This document shows, piece after piece, positions 1-8,597 of a stretch of 12,501 nt of DNA (the stretch's first letter is position 1; the number at the start of each line of letters is the position of its first letter). Source of the stretch: Funneliformis mosseae. Its lineage: Eukaryota; Glomeromycota; Glomeromycetes; Glomerales; Glomeraceae. The notes under the pieces are model-generated. The model made no database searches. It was not told where the DNA came from and saw nothing but the letters and a program-made list of their open reading frames with translations. The stretch lies in contig CAJVPP010003138.1 in assembly GCA_910592005.1 (NCBI GenBank), positions 1 through 12,501 on the forward strand. The letters run 5' to 3'. Position numbers and translations under genes: made by a program.

Positions 1-12
1 AGAATAATGGAC

Positions 13-45
<33 letters not shown>

Positions 46-57
46 AAAACAAAAAAA

Positions 58-94
<37 letters not shown>

Positions 95-136
95 ACTACA
101 AAAAATCATAGAACACATTATCAAAAAGTACATTCT

Positions 137-149
137 CCCCCCCCCCCCC
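137..149. repeat. Poly(C) run of 13
   Basis: A run of 13 consecutive C (13 G on the minus strand) in a segment otherwise almost entirely A and T. It is the only long G/C homopolymer in the window. Confidence 0.9.
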
Positions 150-429
150 TTATTGCATAAAATTTTTTTAATTCCTAATTTTAAAACTAATTTGTATATA
201 TAAAAACACATTCCCTCTCTCATGCACATATTCACAAAAAAAAAAAAATTTAACAAAAATCATTTTCTCAATAACATTCCTTGCATGTATGATAAAAAAT
301 TTTGATATATGTGTTCTCGGTTTTTTTGTATAATTTATGAACGATAATTTGATTTTATTTATTTTTTTATTCTGAAAGGGATATATATAAAGATATTATT
401 ATTAAGAGTACTTTAGAATGATTTGGGAT

Positions 430-468
430 TTATTTATTATTATTATTATTACTATTATTATTATTATA
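430..468. repeat. TTA/ATT microsatellite
   Basis: About 13 TTA/ATT trinucleotide units with one interruption (an ACT at about 451-453). It produces a spurious Ile- or Tyr-repeat reading frame on the plus strand. Confidence 0.85.
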
Positions 469-805
469 TTACTATTTTATTTAGTTATATTTTCATATTA
501 TACAGTAAACAAAAAGAAATTTATATTTTTCTTTCAAAAAAAAAAAAAAAAAAAAAAAACAAAAAAAAAAAAACAAAAACAAAAAAATTTAATTATTTCC
601 TCTCATATAATCATTAATCCCACCTTATATATTTTAATTTTTTTCATTCATTACATTATCCGTTTTTTTTTTTTTAATTTTTTTTTTTCCTATCTGATTC
701 GGGATTTAATTTGATCCTTCTTCTCTCTTTTTTCTTGTATATAATGTATTTATCTATTATTTGTTTATATTAATTATCAACCTTTTGATTAAAAATCAAA
801 CCAAA

Positions 806-900
806 ATGTCCCTCGAGTAAGGTACCAAAAAAAAAAAAATTCTAATAAATTGACAAAAATCTTTTAACAGGCACAACAAAATTTACAAAGTTTTTGAGTG
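806..900 (+). CDS. Possible short spliced frame (first exon, 54-base intron)
   Basis: An ATG at 806 sits in a favourable start context (CCAAA before it). The direct frame stops after four codons, but GTAAGG at 817 is a strong donor. A TTCTAATA branch-like motif lies at 840-847 and TTTTAACAG ends at 870, which defines a 54-base intron. Splicing gives MSLE followed by HNKIYKVFE and a TGA at 898-900, only 13 codons in all. This may be a tiny leader peptide, the start of a gene whose later exons I cannot see, or the relic of a gene start. An 18-base direct repeat (878-895 and 920-937) covers the second exon, so a local duplication may have disrupted what followed. The splice signals are convincing; the product is not identified. 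Confidence 0.3.
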
Positions 901-937
901 ATTCAAAGACGCGTGCGTAAAAATTTACAAAGTTTTT
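878..937. repeat. 18-bp direct repeat pair
   Basis: An identical 18-base word (AAAATTTACAAAGTTTTT) occurs at 878-895 and again at 920-937, exactly 42 bases apart. Just between the copies is GACGCGTGCG, a GC-rich island in AT-rich surroundings. Confidence 0.75.
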
Positions 938-2531
938 TTTTTCATTGCAAACCAAAAAAAAAAATAATAAAGCTGCGTCTCAAACTTCGGGAAAATTACC
1001 ATAACTTGTACAAATTAAATGTTTAAAAATTAATGGAAAACTCCGTAAATGACACCAAGCCATTTTCCGATTACTATAATTAATGTGACTATATAAGGGA
1101 AATTTAAGGGGAAATTATTAAAAATAATGAAAAGGTTGCCTCATTGTTTACATTTATAATCAAACTCCGTTAAAATTCCCGTTTTACGAGGCGCCACATG
1201 TAAATCTTACAGAATGATTTTTTTTTTTTTTTTTTGTTTTCGCACATGAATTGGAACTTTTTCGTTGATTAATTCTTTTCTTCTTGATGATGTTCCATAA
1301 ACACCTTTAGATCAACTAAACCTTATCCCCTGAGTGCATCTTTTTGTCAATGGTTACTTTGTATAGAAAAATCCTTATGTTATAAACAGATAATCTCAAG
1401 GTTAAAAAAAGAACGATACAAAAAAAAAAAAAAATTTTTATTTTTAGTAATTGATTACGCGACTAAACCTCAACCTTAACCGGTTTCATTAATAAATGTC
1501 TAGTCCACCACGTTTCAAATTTAGTTTCAAATTATATTACATTGCCAAGGTAAATTTATTAATTTACTAAGCAAATTTGGGATATTTAAGGATTTTAAGG
1601 TTAAACTTCTACACGCTAAACCGAGGTAGGTACAGTGAGGCAACTAAATTCATTATGTAATTATGTAATTCCTCCCCTCCTTCTGTCATGAAACAATGAA
1701 TTGCATCTGACGAATGAAATCACTTCCCTTTTTGTTTTTTTTTCTTTAATCTTTTGTTTGGGTTTTAACCTTTTTTTCTTGTCCAAATGTCAATTGACAT
1801 TGTTCTCGTGATTGAATTTAGTTAACGCGTCAAAGGTTGGAATGGGCACCCCTGGATTTTTTATTTTAGTTGTTTAATTGTTTGATTGTGACAATGGCGA
1901 TAATGAAAAAAAAAACCTTTTTTTTTTTTTTGTTATTTTTAATTTTTATTTTTATTTAATTCATATCCAAATTACATTAATTATTGAAGATTTTTTTTTT
2001 TTAAAAAAAAAAAAAAATCCACCGAAAAAATTGAAAAAATGAAAAAAAATAAAAAATAAAAATAAAAATGATTAAATATTATATTATATATAAAATATAA
2101 AAGGTTTTTTTTTTTTTTTGATGCGGGTTTTTTTTTTTAAAAAAACAAAAGTGTTATATACAAAAATAGTAAAAAATATTTGTTATTTATCATAATTGAC
2201 AAAAGAAAATGTAATTATATGGTAATTTTTTGTCCCCCGTAATAAACAATCCCTTTTTCCATTTTTTTAAAAAAAAAAAAAATAATAATAATCATATACA
2301 ACAACCCTCAAAAGGGTTCCCAAATAAAGCTTAAAGATGCAAAAAGAAAATTGATGCTATAAAAATGTACGTGTGAAAAATAAATATAGTATACAGGATA
2401 AATGAGATGTTTGAGAAAAGTTTTTTTTTTTCTCTTAACTCCTTAAAAAAAAAGTTGGATGGTGGTAATGATAATAAATAATATGGTGATATGAAATGAA
2501 TATAAAAATATAAAACTTCAAACAAAAAAGT
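901..2531. other. Noncoding 3' flank of the hydrolase gene
   Basis: I see no gene in this stretch on either strand. It contains frequent A/T homopolymers (for example about 1217-1235, 1421-1435, 1919-1931, 1990-2017, 2105-2119 and 2268-2282) separated by mixed sequence. The part nearest 2531 must include the 3' UTR and polyadenylation region of the minus-strand hydrolase gene, but the exact end cannot be fixed in such AT-rich DNA. The word AAGGTTAA or its complement recurs at about 1399, 1471 and 1599; its meaning is unclear. Confidence 0.6.
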
Positions 2532-4500
2532 TTAGATATAAGTATATACAGAAAGTTGATCAGTAGGAGAATGTTGATGATCCAAAATACTTGAAGTACC
2601 GGTTTTCATCATGTTTGTGTCGTGAACTTGCTTTCTTTTGACACTGTTCTTAAACTTTTCCACTACTTTACGTTGAATTTCTAATTCTCTTTCCTTACGT
2701 AAATTATCGGCTTCTTCTATTAACCAACATTTTGAAAGTAATTTACATAATTTACAACTTGTCTTATCATGCAATTGTACCGCTATGGATTTGAATATTG
2801 AATCTACAACTTCGGCTCTTAAAAACAACGAATGTTTACCCCCTTCGATCATAGTTAATTTACAATTTGGCATGTTTCCCTCCATCCACTTCACAGCTGA
2901 TGTGGGGATCCGATCATCTTTTGTACCATGAAAGACGTGCACAGGGTGATTTACATCCGTGTACGAAAATCCAAATGTACGCTTTCTTTCAAAGCACATC
3001 AACAAGTCGTTGTTCGCCCCAGCCAAATTTTCAGCGAATGAAGCTTTAAGGATGGCCAAACCAAGTTGTTGCTTTTTCTCGACGGTTGACATTGGAGTCG
3101 CCAAGGCTCCAGAATTCCTATGTGATTGTGGCTTAATTGAATAAGGTTGTCGTCCATGTATCATCTGCTGTAATGATATACCAGCTGAATTTGTAAGTTT
3201 CATAATTGGTGTAGGTACATATTGTAACCATTTAAAATTATTAGCTACTGTCGTGCTAACCCAAGGTGACACTAAATAAATTGTACCCTGTAATCTTTGG
3301 GGTATTTTCATTGCACATGCAAGAGCATATGGAGCTCCTGCACTATGAGCCATAATGAAAAATTTTGGTATTTCCATAATATCACAAAGTTCCTCTATAA
3401 CATCTATTATATCAAAATGGAGAAACGTTTAAATTAGTAAAGGGTAATATAAATAAATCATTTTTTTTTTATTTTAAAAAAAAAAATAGGGGGTGGGAAA
3501 TCAAAAAATAATAATAATTACCAGGCCATTTTAATACTTGTTGCTCTTCAGCTTTGACATCGTCAGACAAACCGATACCAGGACGGTCAGGGCATATTAA
3601 TCTTAAATTATAACTTGTGGCCAAGTCATCAAAGAAGGCAATAAAATAACGCACACAACCCATTCCCAAGAATACGAAGACGGGATACCCATTTCTATCA
3701 CCAACTTCTGAAAAGCTTACAACCCTTCCGGAACTCAGCCTAACACGCTGGGTCAAGCGTGGCGCAGCAAGAAAGGTGGTGATATCCATATTATTATTAT
3801 TAGTTGTGTTTTCAGATGTGGGTGAGGTTGTGTTGGTCGCATTTGAGTTGGGTGAAGTTGTATTGGCCGTCGTATTAGCGGAAATTGTCGTTGTCGTGGT
3901 GGTGGTGGTAGTGGTAACGGTCGTTGTCGTTGTTGTTGTTGGAGATTGCATTTTCGTCGGAGAAACTGATTTACTGGAAGATTGTGAAGAAGGTTCTCTG
4001 GACAAATCTGTCGCTAGGGCAGGCGCGGGAGCAACGGTGGCAGTAGAGACGGGAAGTTGTTCCTCTTTGCTCACGAAAGATTTCCTCTTTGAAGAAAAGA
4101 AGGATTTATTTGCCGACTTTTTATGATTATAATTTTTTTCCACTGCCGAAGATTCAGAATTTTCAGCAGCAGTTTTATTTGTGGCCAGAGAGATGGGACG
4201 TTTCAATGATTTTGGTAACTTTGATTTTGAAGTCGCGGAATCGGATTTTCTACGTTGTGTAAATTTCTTTATCGTAGAAAATGAAGATTTTGTTGGGGAA
4301 GTTGGGGAAGATTTGGATTTTGAACCCTTAAATTTAGCTTTATCTAAGGATATTGATAGGGTCCTGGTTTTACTAGAGGCTTCACCACTACTTTTAGTGA
4401 AGGTTTTAATATTTGTTGAGGAGGTGGAAGACAAGGAAGTAGAGGAGGAAGTCGAAGACGACAAGGAGGCGGAAGAAGCACGTTCTGAATGTAGGTTCAT
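2532..4500 (-). CDS. Alpha/beta-hydrolase fold protein, two exons, 616 residues
   Basis: Coding exons are 4500-3522 and 3403-2532; joined they give 1851 bases, 616 residues plus TAA. The start is firm: an in-frame TAA lies two codons upstream. Residues 1-240 are Ser/Thr/Lys/Asn-rich and disordered, with a near-pure Thr tract at 188-205. The hydrolase core begins near 246. It shows an oxyanion-type FLGMG (277-281), DRPGIGLSD (305-313), the nucleophile elbow AHSAG with Ser347, a lid region, HGTKDDRIP with Asp489, and GGKHS with His517, so the triad is complete. The tail (about 540-590) has a Cys cluster CKLCKLLSKC and a charged, coiled-coil-like helix. It fits the fungal AB-hydrolase-1 type; the natural substrate is unknown, and a serine esterase, lipase or related activity is only inferred. 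No signal peptide or clear membrane segment is seen. The Thr and Ser repeats suggest a cytosolic or peripheral protein with a regulated tail, which is also inference. Confidence 0.93.
3404..3521 (-). other. Intron within the hydrolase gene
   Basis: Read on the minus strand, GTAATT follows CCTG at 3521, a TACTAAT branch motif lies at 3439-3433, and the intron ends in AATAG at 3404. The 118-base intron is phase 1: G at 3522 joins AT at 3403-3402 to make an Asp codon. Splicing joins KWP to DVIEELCDIMEIPKF, supplying the helix that normally precedes the nucleophile strand of this fold. Without splicing, exon 1 runs into Phe/Tyr-rich intron translation and stops before the catalytic Ser. Confidence 0.92.
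3886..3939 (-). repeat. ACN trinucleotide tract coding poly-Thr
   Basis: Eighteen codons, all Thr except one Val (residue 195), encode residues 188-205. They use a mixture of ACA, ACC and ACG, so the tract is not a perfect microsatellite, which points to selection on, or age of, the Thr repeat. On the plus strand the same tract makes a spurious Val-rich frame. Confidence 0.85.
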
Positions 4501-4506
4501 AATTTA

Positions 4507-4808
4507 CTGAATAAATTTGGTGAAATATTAGTAAAGTTTTTTTTTTTTTTTTTTATGGTTACAAAATGGTTGTTGTTAAACAAACCATGCGGTCGCAAAA
4601 ATGTGTCATAAAGGAAAGGGCGAATAAAGTTTATGCAAAAAAAAATAAAATATGCGAGTGGGATAACCGCACAAAATGTGAAGCGAAAGGGAAGGTATAA
4701 AGATAAGCGATAGGAAGAGTTGGGTTGCAGTTGGGAACGTTAACACAACAGCGTTAAGAAGACGACCTTCCTTCCTTCGGATGCAAGATGCAAAATAAAA
4801 ATACTCAC
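4507..4808 (-). other. Candidate 5'-leader intron of the hydrolase gene
   Basis: Just before the ATG the minus strand reads TTTACTAATA (branch TACTAAT at 4533-4527) and TTATTCAG ending at 4507, the same arrangement as the confirmed intron. The best donor I see upstream is GTGAGTATT at 4808, giving an intron of 302 bases. The acceptor is convincing; the donor is a guess. Any exon joined at 4506 reads TAA in the frame of the ATG, so this intron lies in the leader and does not extend the protein. Confidence 0.4.
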
Positions 4809-5457
4809 AGTTTTTTTTTTTAATATCGTTTGGTAAAGATATTTTATGATACAGAAAATTCCTTTTAAAAAAGTTCGCCACCGGTATTCTTGATATGCAC
4901 AAAATAAATTTTTTCTAGAGATTAAAACGCGAACAGATAAAATGAATTGCGCGTCAAAAGGAAGGGGAAAAGCAAGAAACAAGGTCTTTATAAAGAGAAA
5001 GGATATTAAGATGGAATATTAGAATATACTGTAGAAGTATACAGTTATAGTAACAAATAATATAAATTTTTAAAGTACAAATAAATAAATAAAAAAAAAA
5101 AAGTAATTTATAGTATACATGCATATATACACACGTACACAGTATATATATTTATATTTGTAAATGAACTAAAGGATGAAAGAGGAGAAAAAAAAAAAAG
5201 CAAAGAAAGGGGGAGGAGAAAGAAATAGATATTGTTTGGGAATGTTGTATTTTTGTTTGTATGTGTACTAATGCATTGCAGCTATTCGTGCTGAATTCAC
5301 CCATCTTTCTCGACGATTTTTTTATTTTAAATAAATATACTAGTATAAAACACACCGCGTTTTAAAAAATATTGTTTCACTAATATAAACCAAAATATTT
5401 TTAAACTAAAATAAAAATTAAATTTCGAAAATGGAAGATAAACATCGATATTAATAA
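4809..5457. promoter_or_regulatory. Upstream region of the hydrolase gene, with polypurine tract
   Basis: No supportable gene. The region should hold the promoter and leader of the minus-strand hydrolase gene. The plus strand is markedly purine-rich. At 5171-5230 it is almost uninterrupted A and G, so the minus strand is a CT-rich tract like those near many fungal transcription starts. A separate plus-strand acceptor-like signal (TACTAAT at 5266-5272, TTGCAG ending at 5281) is followed by an open frame of about 17 codons, so a short plus-strand exon cannot be excluded. No TATA or CCAAT element stands out. Confidence 0.4.
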
Positions 5458-5519
5458 AAAAAGTCGATCCGACCAAGGTTTGATTGGTTTACAACGTGGT
5501 ATTATAACATACCAAGTAA

Positions 5520-6049
5520 AGTAATAAACTATTACTTGTTACCAACAATTTTGAACTTTCAAGTGATACATTCATGGATATGCTGCCAGGGATGTATGAT
5601 GATGACATGAAGTGGGCCCTTGATCTTTACCATAATCTACAGTAACTTAGATGATTAGGTATATAACTAGGTATATTGAATGTTCGTTTTGACGAGGAAT
5701 TTCTTGATGAGCCCTATTGCATTACCAAATATGGTCGCAATCCCCAACATAATCAAAACGTACATGTTTCAGATATCACTCATCTAATAAATTTATATTT
5801 GGGATATACTGCGCATATATTAAATTTTGACGCACGCCATTTTCCTTCGCGGAAAAAGAAACTTTTGATCTTATTGATATGACGAACAAAGGAATTTCAT
5901 CACAATATTTATTTCATAAAGTTTCCGCCGACAGAGACGTCAACAAGACTGTAATCGAGGCCCAATAAAACTTTAATTTAAAGAAGAGATCATCAGATGA
6001 TGAAAATAAACATGCAATAACAAATCTATTTGTTTCTGCGCCAATATGA
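5520..6049 (+). pseudogene. Decayed protein-coding region, family unknown (part 1)
   Basis: Frame A (5520-5642) reads SNKLLLVTNNFELSSDTFMD... and ends ALDLYHNLQ before TAA. The same frame resumes after two more stops (TGA 5652, TAA 5664) as NVRFDEEFLDEPYCITKYGR and stays open to 5882. Between 5831 and 5882 the coding-like text moves to another frame, reading AEKETFDLIDMTNKGISSQY and onward to a TAA at 5966. The same frame continues past that stop (NLKKRSSDDENKHAITNLFV) to TGA 6047. Composition and codon mix are coding-like, unlike the flanking poly(A/T) DNA. The stops and the frame change argue for a pseudogene rather than introns; the 29-base GT...AG segment at 5642-5670 is too short for an intron. 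A further open frame at 5458-5626 (RPRFDWFTTWYYNIPSKV) overlaps the start and could be the preceding part. I do not recognise the family. Confidence 0.42.
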
Positions 6050-6356
6050 AATACGCGTAATAATAAAACCAGTTTTTTTGAAAATTTTTTTTTTTTTTTT
6101 TTTTCCTTCCATAAATCTAATAGGATTATCATAAAATCACATTCAGTATTACTAATAATGTATGAAGTAGTACAAAGTAGGTAAGAACATTTATTGCTCT
6201 CTATAAACCTAAATCTGGTGTCATTCATAAGAATACTTAGATATTCTAACCGAAACCTGGATATAATAATTGAACATCTGCAAAAAAAAAAAAATTCGCA
6301 TCCTTGTCATTTTTATTCTTCCTTTGTGTCATTACCATTATTTGCATATTTGAAAC

Positions 6357-6390
<34 letters not shown>

Positions 6391-6492
6391 AAAAAAGATG
6401 AAATAAATAATCTGATATAATATCGACTTTTATGTATAAGTATCAATAAATTTGATTAGAGAGTTAAAATGAGAAAAGGAAATTAATCAATG
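6047..6492 (+). other. Intervening stretch with poly(T) and poly(A) runs
   Basis: A poly(T) run at about 6086-6104 and a 28-base poly(A) run at 6360-6388 interrupt this stretch. A plus-strand frame between them (from about 6194) reads INLNLVSFIRILRYSNRNLD and then IIIEHLQ before the first poly(A). That could be another remnant of the decayed gene, but it is short and of ordinary AT-rich composition, so I do not call it. Confidence 0.35.
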
Positions 6493-6669
6493 CAAGTTAG
6501 GAATACTTTGACCATGGCCTTAATGAGAGAAATACATCAATGAAAACCATTAGTGATCGAAGGACATGGTTTCCATTTATAATCATCATAAACAACCATT
6601 TTTTCTTGTGTTAAAGAATCAAGTTTCAAGATCGCAATCAAATAATAACAAAATAACTTCAGATTATGG
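6493..6669 (+). pseudogene. Decayed coding fragment (part 2)
   Basis: One plus-strand frame reads QVRNTLTMALMREIHQ, then TGA (6541), KPLVIEGHGFHL, TAA (6580), SS, TAA (6589), TTIFSCVKESSFKIAIK, two TAA (6643, 6646) and QNNFRLW. All five stops are one transition from Gln, Trp or Arg codons. The text between stops is coding-like. It is probably part of the same decayed locus as the neighbouring fragments, but the relation is inferred from strand, spacing and decay style only. No family is recognised. Confidence 0.25.
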
Positions 6670-6997
6670 TAATATTTTTACCTTTTTAAAGTCAATCATC
6701 TCCAGAATGTTTGAAGTCATTATTAAAAACAATAAACACTGATTTACCTAAACAATAGCTCGATATTTTTAACAAACAGCATTTTTGTTTACAAACTTTT
6801 TATTCGCCAAAATTATAATAAAGTTATGGTTTTGTGGGCTGGAAATTCTTTAAATTCTGTTTTTAAACTAACTATTAAAGTTGTTATAAGAATATTTTTG
6901 ATTATAAATGATGTTTGGATAGATTGGATCATCTGCGTCGTGTTACTTATACAACTTTAATAATAAAACCTTATTAAGGTTCCCACAAAATGTGTAA
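6670..6997 (+). other. AT-rich link between decayed fragments
   Basis: No gene is called. One plus-strand frame is open from about 6736 to 6955, but its product is Ile/Leu/Phe-rich with little coding character beyond VMVLWAGNSLNSVFKL. A second frame (6915-6974) reads LDRLDHLRRVTYTTLIIKPY before TAA and looks more protein-like; it may belong to the decayed locus. A small hairpin AACCTT-ATT-AAGGTT sits at about 6967-6981. Confidence 0.3.
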
Positions 6998-7388
6998 TTC
7001 GGGTCCTTTGAGTTAATAGACGCAGCAGCATTGTGATTCTTGCTAGAAAACGGCTCAAATATTTTAGAATACCCTGTGATAAAAAAGATTTACGATACAT
7101 TTACAGATTCGACGTATGTGAGCGAATTATCTAAGAAATCGTGGCATATGGTCAAGGCGATGTGAGTTGCTTTTTTTTTTCTTTTTCTCTGAGAATTGAC
7201 CATGTAGAAGTGAAGTGAAAGGGGCATATAGCATAACTCACGGAGTTGATGTATATGCTGTGGAATGTGAGCCACTTTAACATACCTGTCGACCCACTTA
7301 TGTAAAGTGTGTGTACATCTGTACAAAATGAAACTCCGTATATTCCGGCTTATTATTAAAAAACCATAATCTCTGTATCTTGTATGCA
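6998..7388 (+). pseudogene. Decayed coding region with an intron-like gap (part 3)
   Basis: One frame opens at 6998 as FGSFELIDAAAL, is broken by TGA at 7034, then stays open from 7037 to 7162: FLLENGSNILEYPVIKKIYD and on to TYVSELSKKSWHMVKAM. At 7162 a strong donor GTGAGT follows, then a long pyrimidine tract, and CATGTAG ends at 7207, a possible 46-base intron. The frame after it continues in phase as SEVKGAYSITHGVDVYAVEC, reaching TAA at 7278, then HTCRPTYVKCVYICTK before TGA at 7329 and about 19 more codons. Protein-like text, a plausible intron and sparse transition-type stops together suggest a once-functional spliced gene. The opposite-strand frame at 7090-7389 looks like a shadow. Family unknown. 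Confidence 0.4.
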
Positions 7389-7405
7389 TAGTGTTGATTT
7401 AATAA

Positions 7406-7612
7406 GAATTCCTTAAGGAAATGTCTTCCACGATAAAACAAATGTTTCGCGCCAACTGGTATATAAGTTCAAATATGGGCAACCACTCTCTCCCCGCTGG
7501 CGTAAATGAATGCACATTCGCACAGTTCATAAAACATACACGTCAAAGCTTCGTAGCTTATATTCCTTGCATTCAATCTCCATCTAGACTCGAGGATTTC
7601 GCATCGCGATAA
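7406..7612 (+). CDS. Short open frame or terminal fragment, family unknown
   Basis: After a TAA at 7403 the frame is open from 7406. An ATG at 7421 begins a 63-codon frame (MSSTIKQMFRANWYISSNMG...) that ends LEDFASR at TAA 7610-7612. Base composition is richer in G and C than the flanks and the amino-acid mix is that of a soluble protein. It lies on the same strand as the decayed fragments just upstream, so it may be their last exon or 3' remnant rather than an independent small gene. I recognise no motif, signal peptide or membrane segment. Confidence 0.35.
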   Translation, partial: EFLKEMSSTIKQMFRANWYISSNMGNHSLPAGVNECTFAQFIKHTRQSFVAYIPCIQSPSRLEDFASR

Positions 7613-8597
7613 GGAAATGAGCAATGTATTATGTCCTCATCATGCTTTTCCTGCACATAACATTCTACCTTATTTTGTAACTTTTTTTATTAGGATCATT
7701 TATAATTATTGTATTAGTATTATTGTATTATTGTATTTTTTTTTTTTTTCTTTTTTTAACTTAATTTGGAAACCAGCTTAATATTGTCTTGTACGTGTTA
7801 CATTCATTTCAACTTTTATTCGAATATTAGGTTACGCGAATTTAAACTATCAACATTGAATACAAATACGGTCTGTATATTCGGTAAAAGAAACTCACGT
7901 GCTTAATTAAATTTTATTTATTAAGTTCGAAAACAAATAGGGTTCAAATTTTACAAACATTATTTGTTTTATTTTTTTTTGTCCGTATATAGTAATATAG
8001 AAGCATATATAAAGCTAGTTTCTGATTCTTAATCCTTTGTTAATTTGAACCTCTTGTTTTAATAAAGTAATTATTTTAATTAATTTGTAAATTGGTATTT
8101 GTATCATTTATGTTTGATAATTATATTTTTTAATTAAATTGTAAATCTTTAATATATTTAATAAATGTAATAATTTTTGATAAATTAATTTTTTAAATTA
8201 TCAAATTATTTTTAAATATTTATATTATATAATTTATTAAATTTATAAATATTTTTTTATATATTTTTTTAATTTTTAAAAAAAAAATGGTTTAAAAAAA
8301 AAATCTAAAACTAAATATGTAAAATAATAAATTTATATTTAAAATATATAAATTTCAGTTTAATAAGTTTTAATTTAATATAAGTTTTACTTTATTTAAT
8401 TTTATTTCTTATTAAATTTTACAACCTTTTTAATAAAATTTAATATATTTATATCTTATATATATAAAAATTTAAATTAAATTAAATTATAATACTTATT
8501 ATAATCTTATACATATTACTTTTATTTTACTAAATTATTATAAAATTTAAAATTTTATTATATTAAAAATATAATAATTTTTTTATAATTTATAATA
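7613..8597. other. Gene-free transition into extreme AT-rich DNA
   Basis: I see no gene. Up to about 7910 the sequence is of mixed composition, with TTATTGTATTA repeats near 7705-7735 and a poly(T) at about 7737-7749. From about 8030 almost every base is A or T. A stretch near 8360-8440 resembles, in the same orientation, part of the left arm of the large inverted repeat (around 9120-9200; shared words such as AAATTTTA-AACCTTT), so a third, more diverged copy is possible. Confidence 0.5.

Larger units (their letters stand above)
1..805. other. Homopolymer-rich intergenic DNA
   Basis: No supportable gene. The stretch is dominated by poly(A) runs (about 11-38, 60-92 and 535-585), poly(T) runs near 662-690, a run of 13 C at 137-149 and a TTA/ATT microsatellite. 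Open frames here translate only to Phe/Lys/Ile-rich low-complexity peptides and are products of these runs. A TATA-like segment at about 737-747 lies roughly 60 bases before the ATG at 806 and could serve it, but this is weak in such AT-rich DNA. Confidence 0.7.

Noticed and set aside
41..714. Open frames of 64 to 98 codons near the left end
   Set aside because: They translate poly(A), poly(T) and TTA repeats into Phe, Lys, Ile and Tyr runs. There is no non-repetitive core.
814..825. CTCGAG and GGTACC close together, suggesting cloning-vector sequence
   Set aside because: The surrounding DNA is native in composition and the bases are better explained by an exon end and donor; no other vector sequence is seen.
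2331..2525. 64-codon minus-strand frame just downstream of the hydrolase stop
   Set aside because: It has a Phe/Ile/Tyr-rich composition typical of translated AT-rich 3' UTR, with no motif and no splice connection to the gene.
3776..4510. Two plus-strand open frames of 116 and 109 codons opposite exon 1
   Set aside because: They are antisense shadows of the Ser/Thr repeat codons. Their Val- and Glu/Asp-rich products simply mirror the ACN and TCN runs of the hydrolase gene.
4606..4982. Two overlapping minus-strand frames of 98 and 80 codons upstream of the hydrolase
   Set aside because: They lie within the probable leader intron and promoter, overlap each other in different frames, and show no domain. 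The in-frame TAA before the ATG prevents fusion to the hydrolase.
909..6058. Three ACGCGT hexamers (909, 1825 and 6053) resembling MluI cell-cycle boxes
   Set aside because: Single hexamers far apart and not placed before any supported gene; chance is adequate.
6541..7036. TGA read as Trp, suggesting a mitochondrial or alternative code
   Set aside because: TAA stops break the same frames, and the intact hydrolase gene follows the standard code with TGG for Trp. Decay by transitions explains all stops.
7090..7389. 99-codon minus-strand frame
   Set aside because: The opposite strand over the same bases has more protein-like text with a plausible intron, so this frame looks like its shadow. 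It remains possible, since the minus frame also continues past its stop to 6943.
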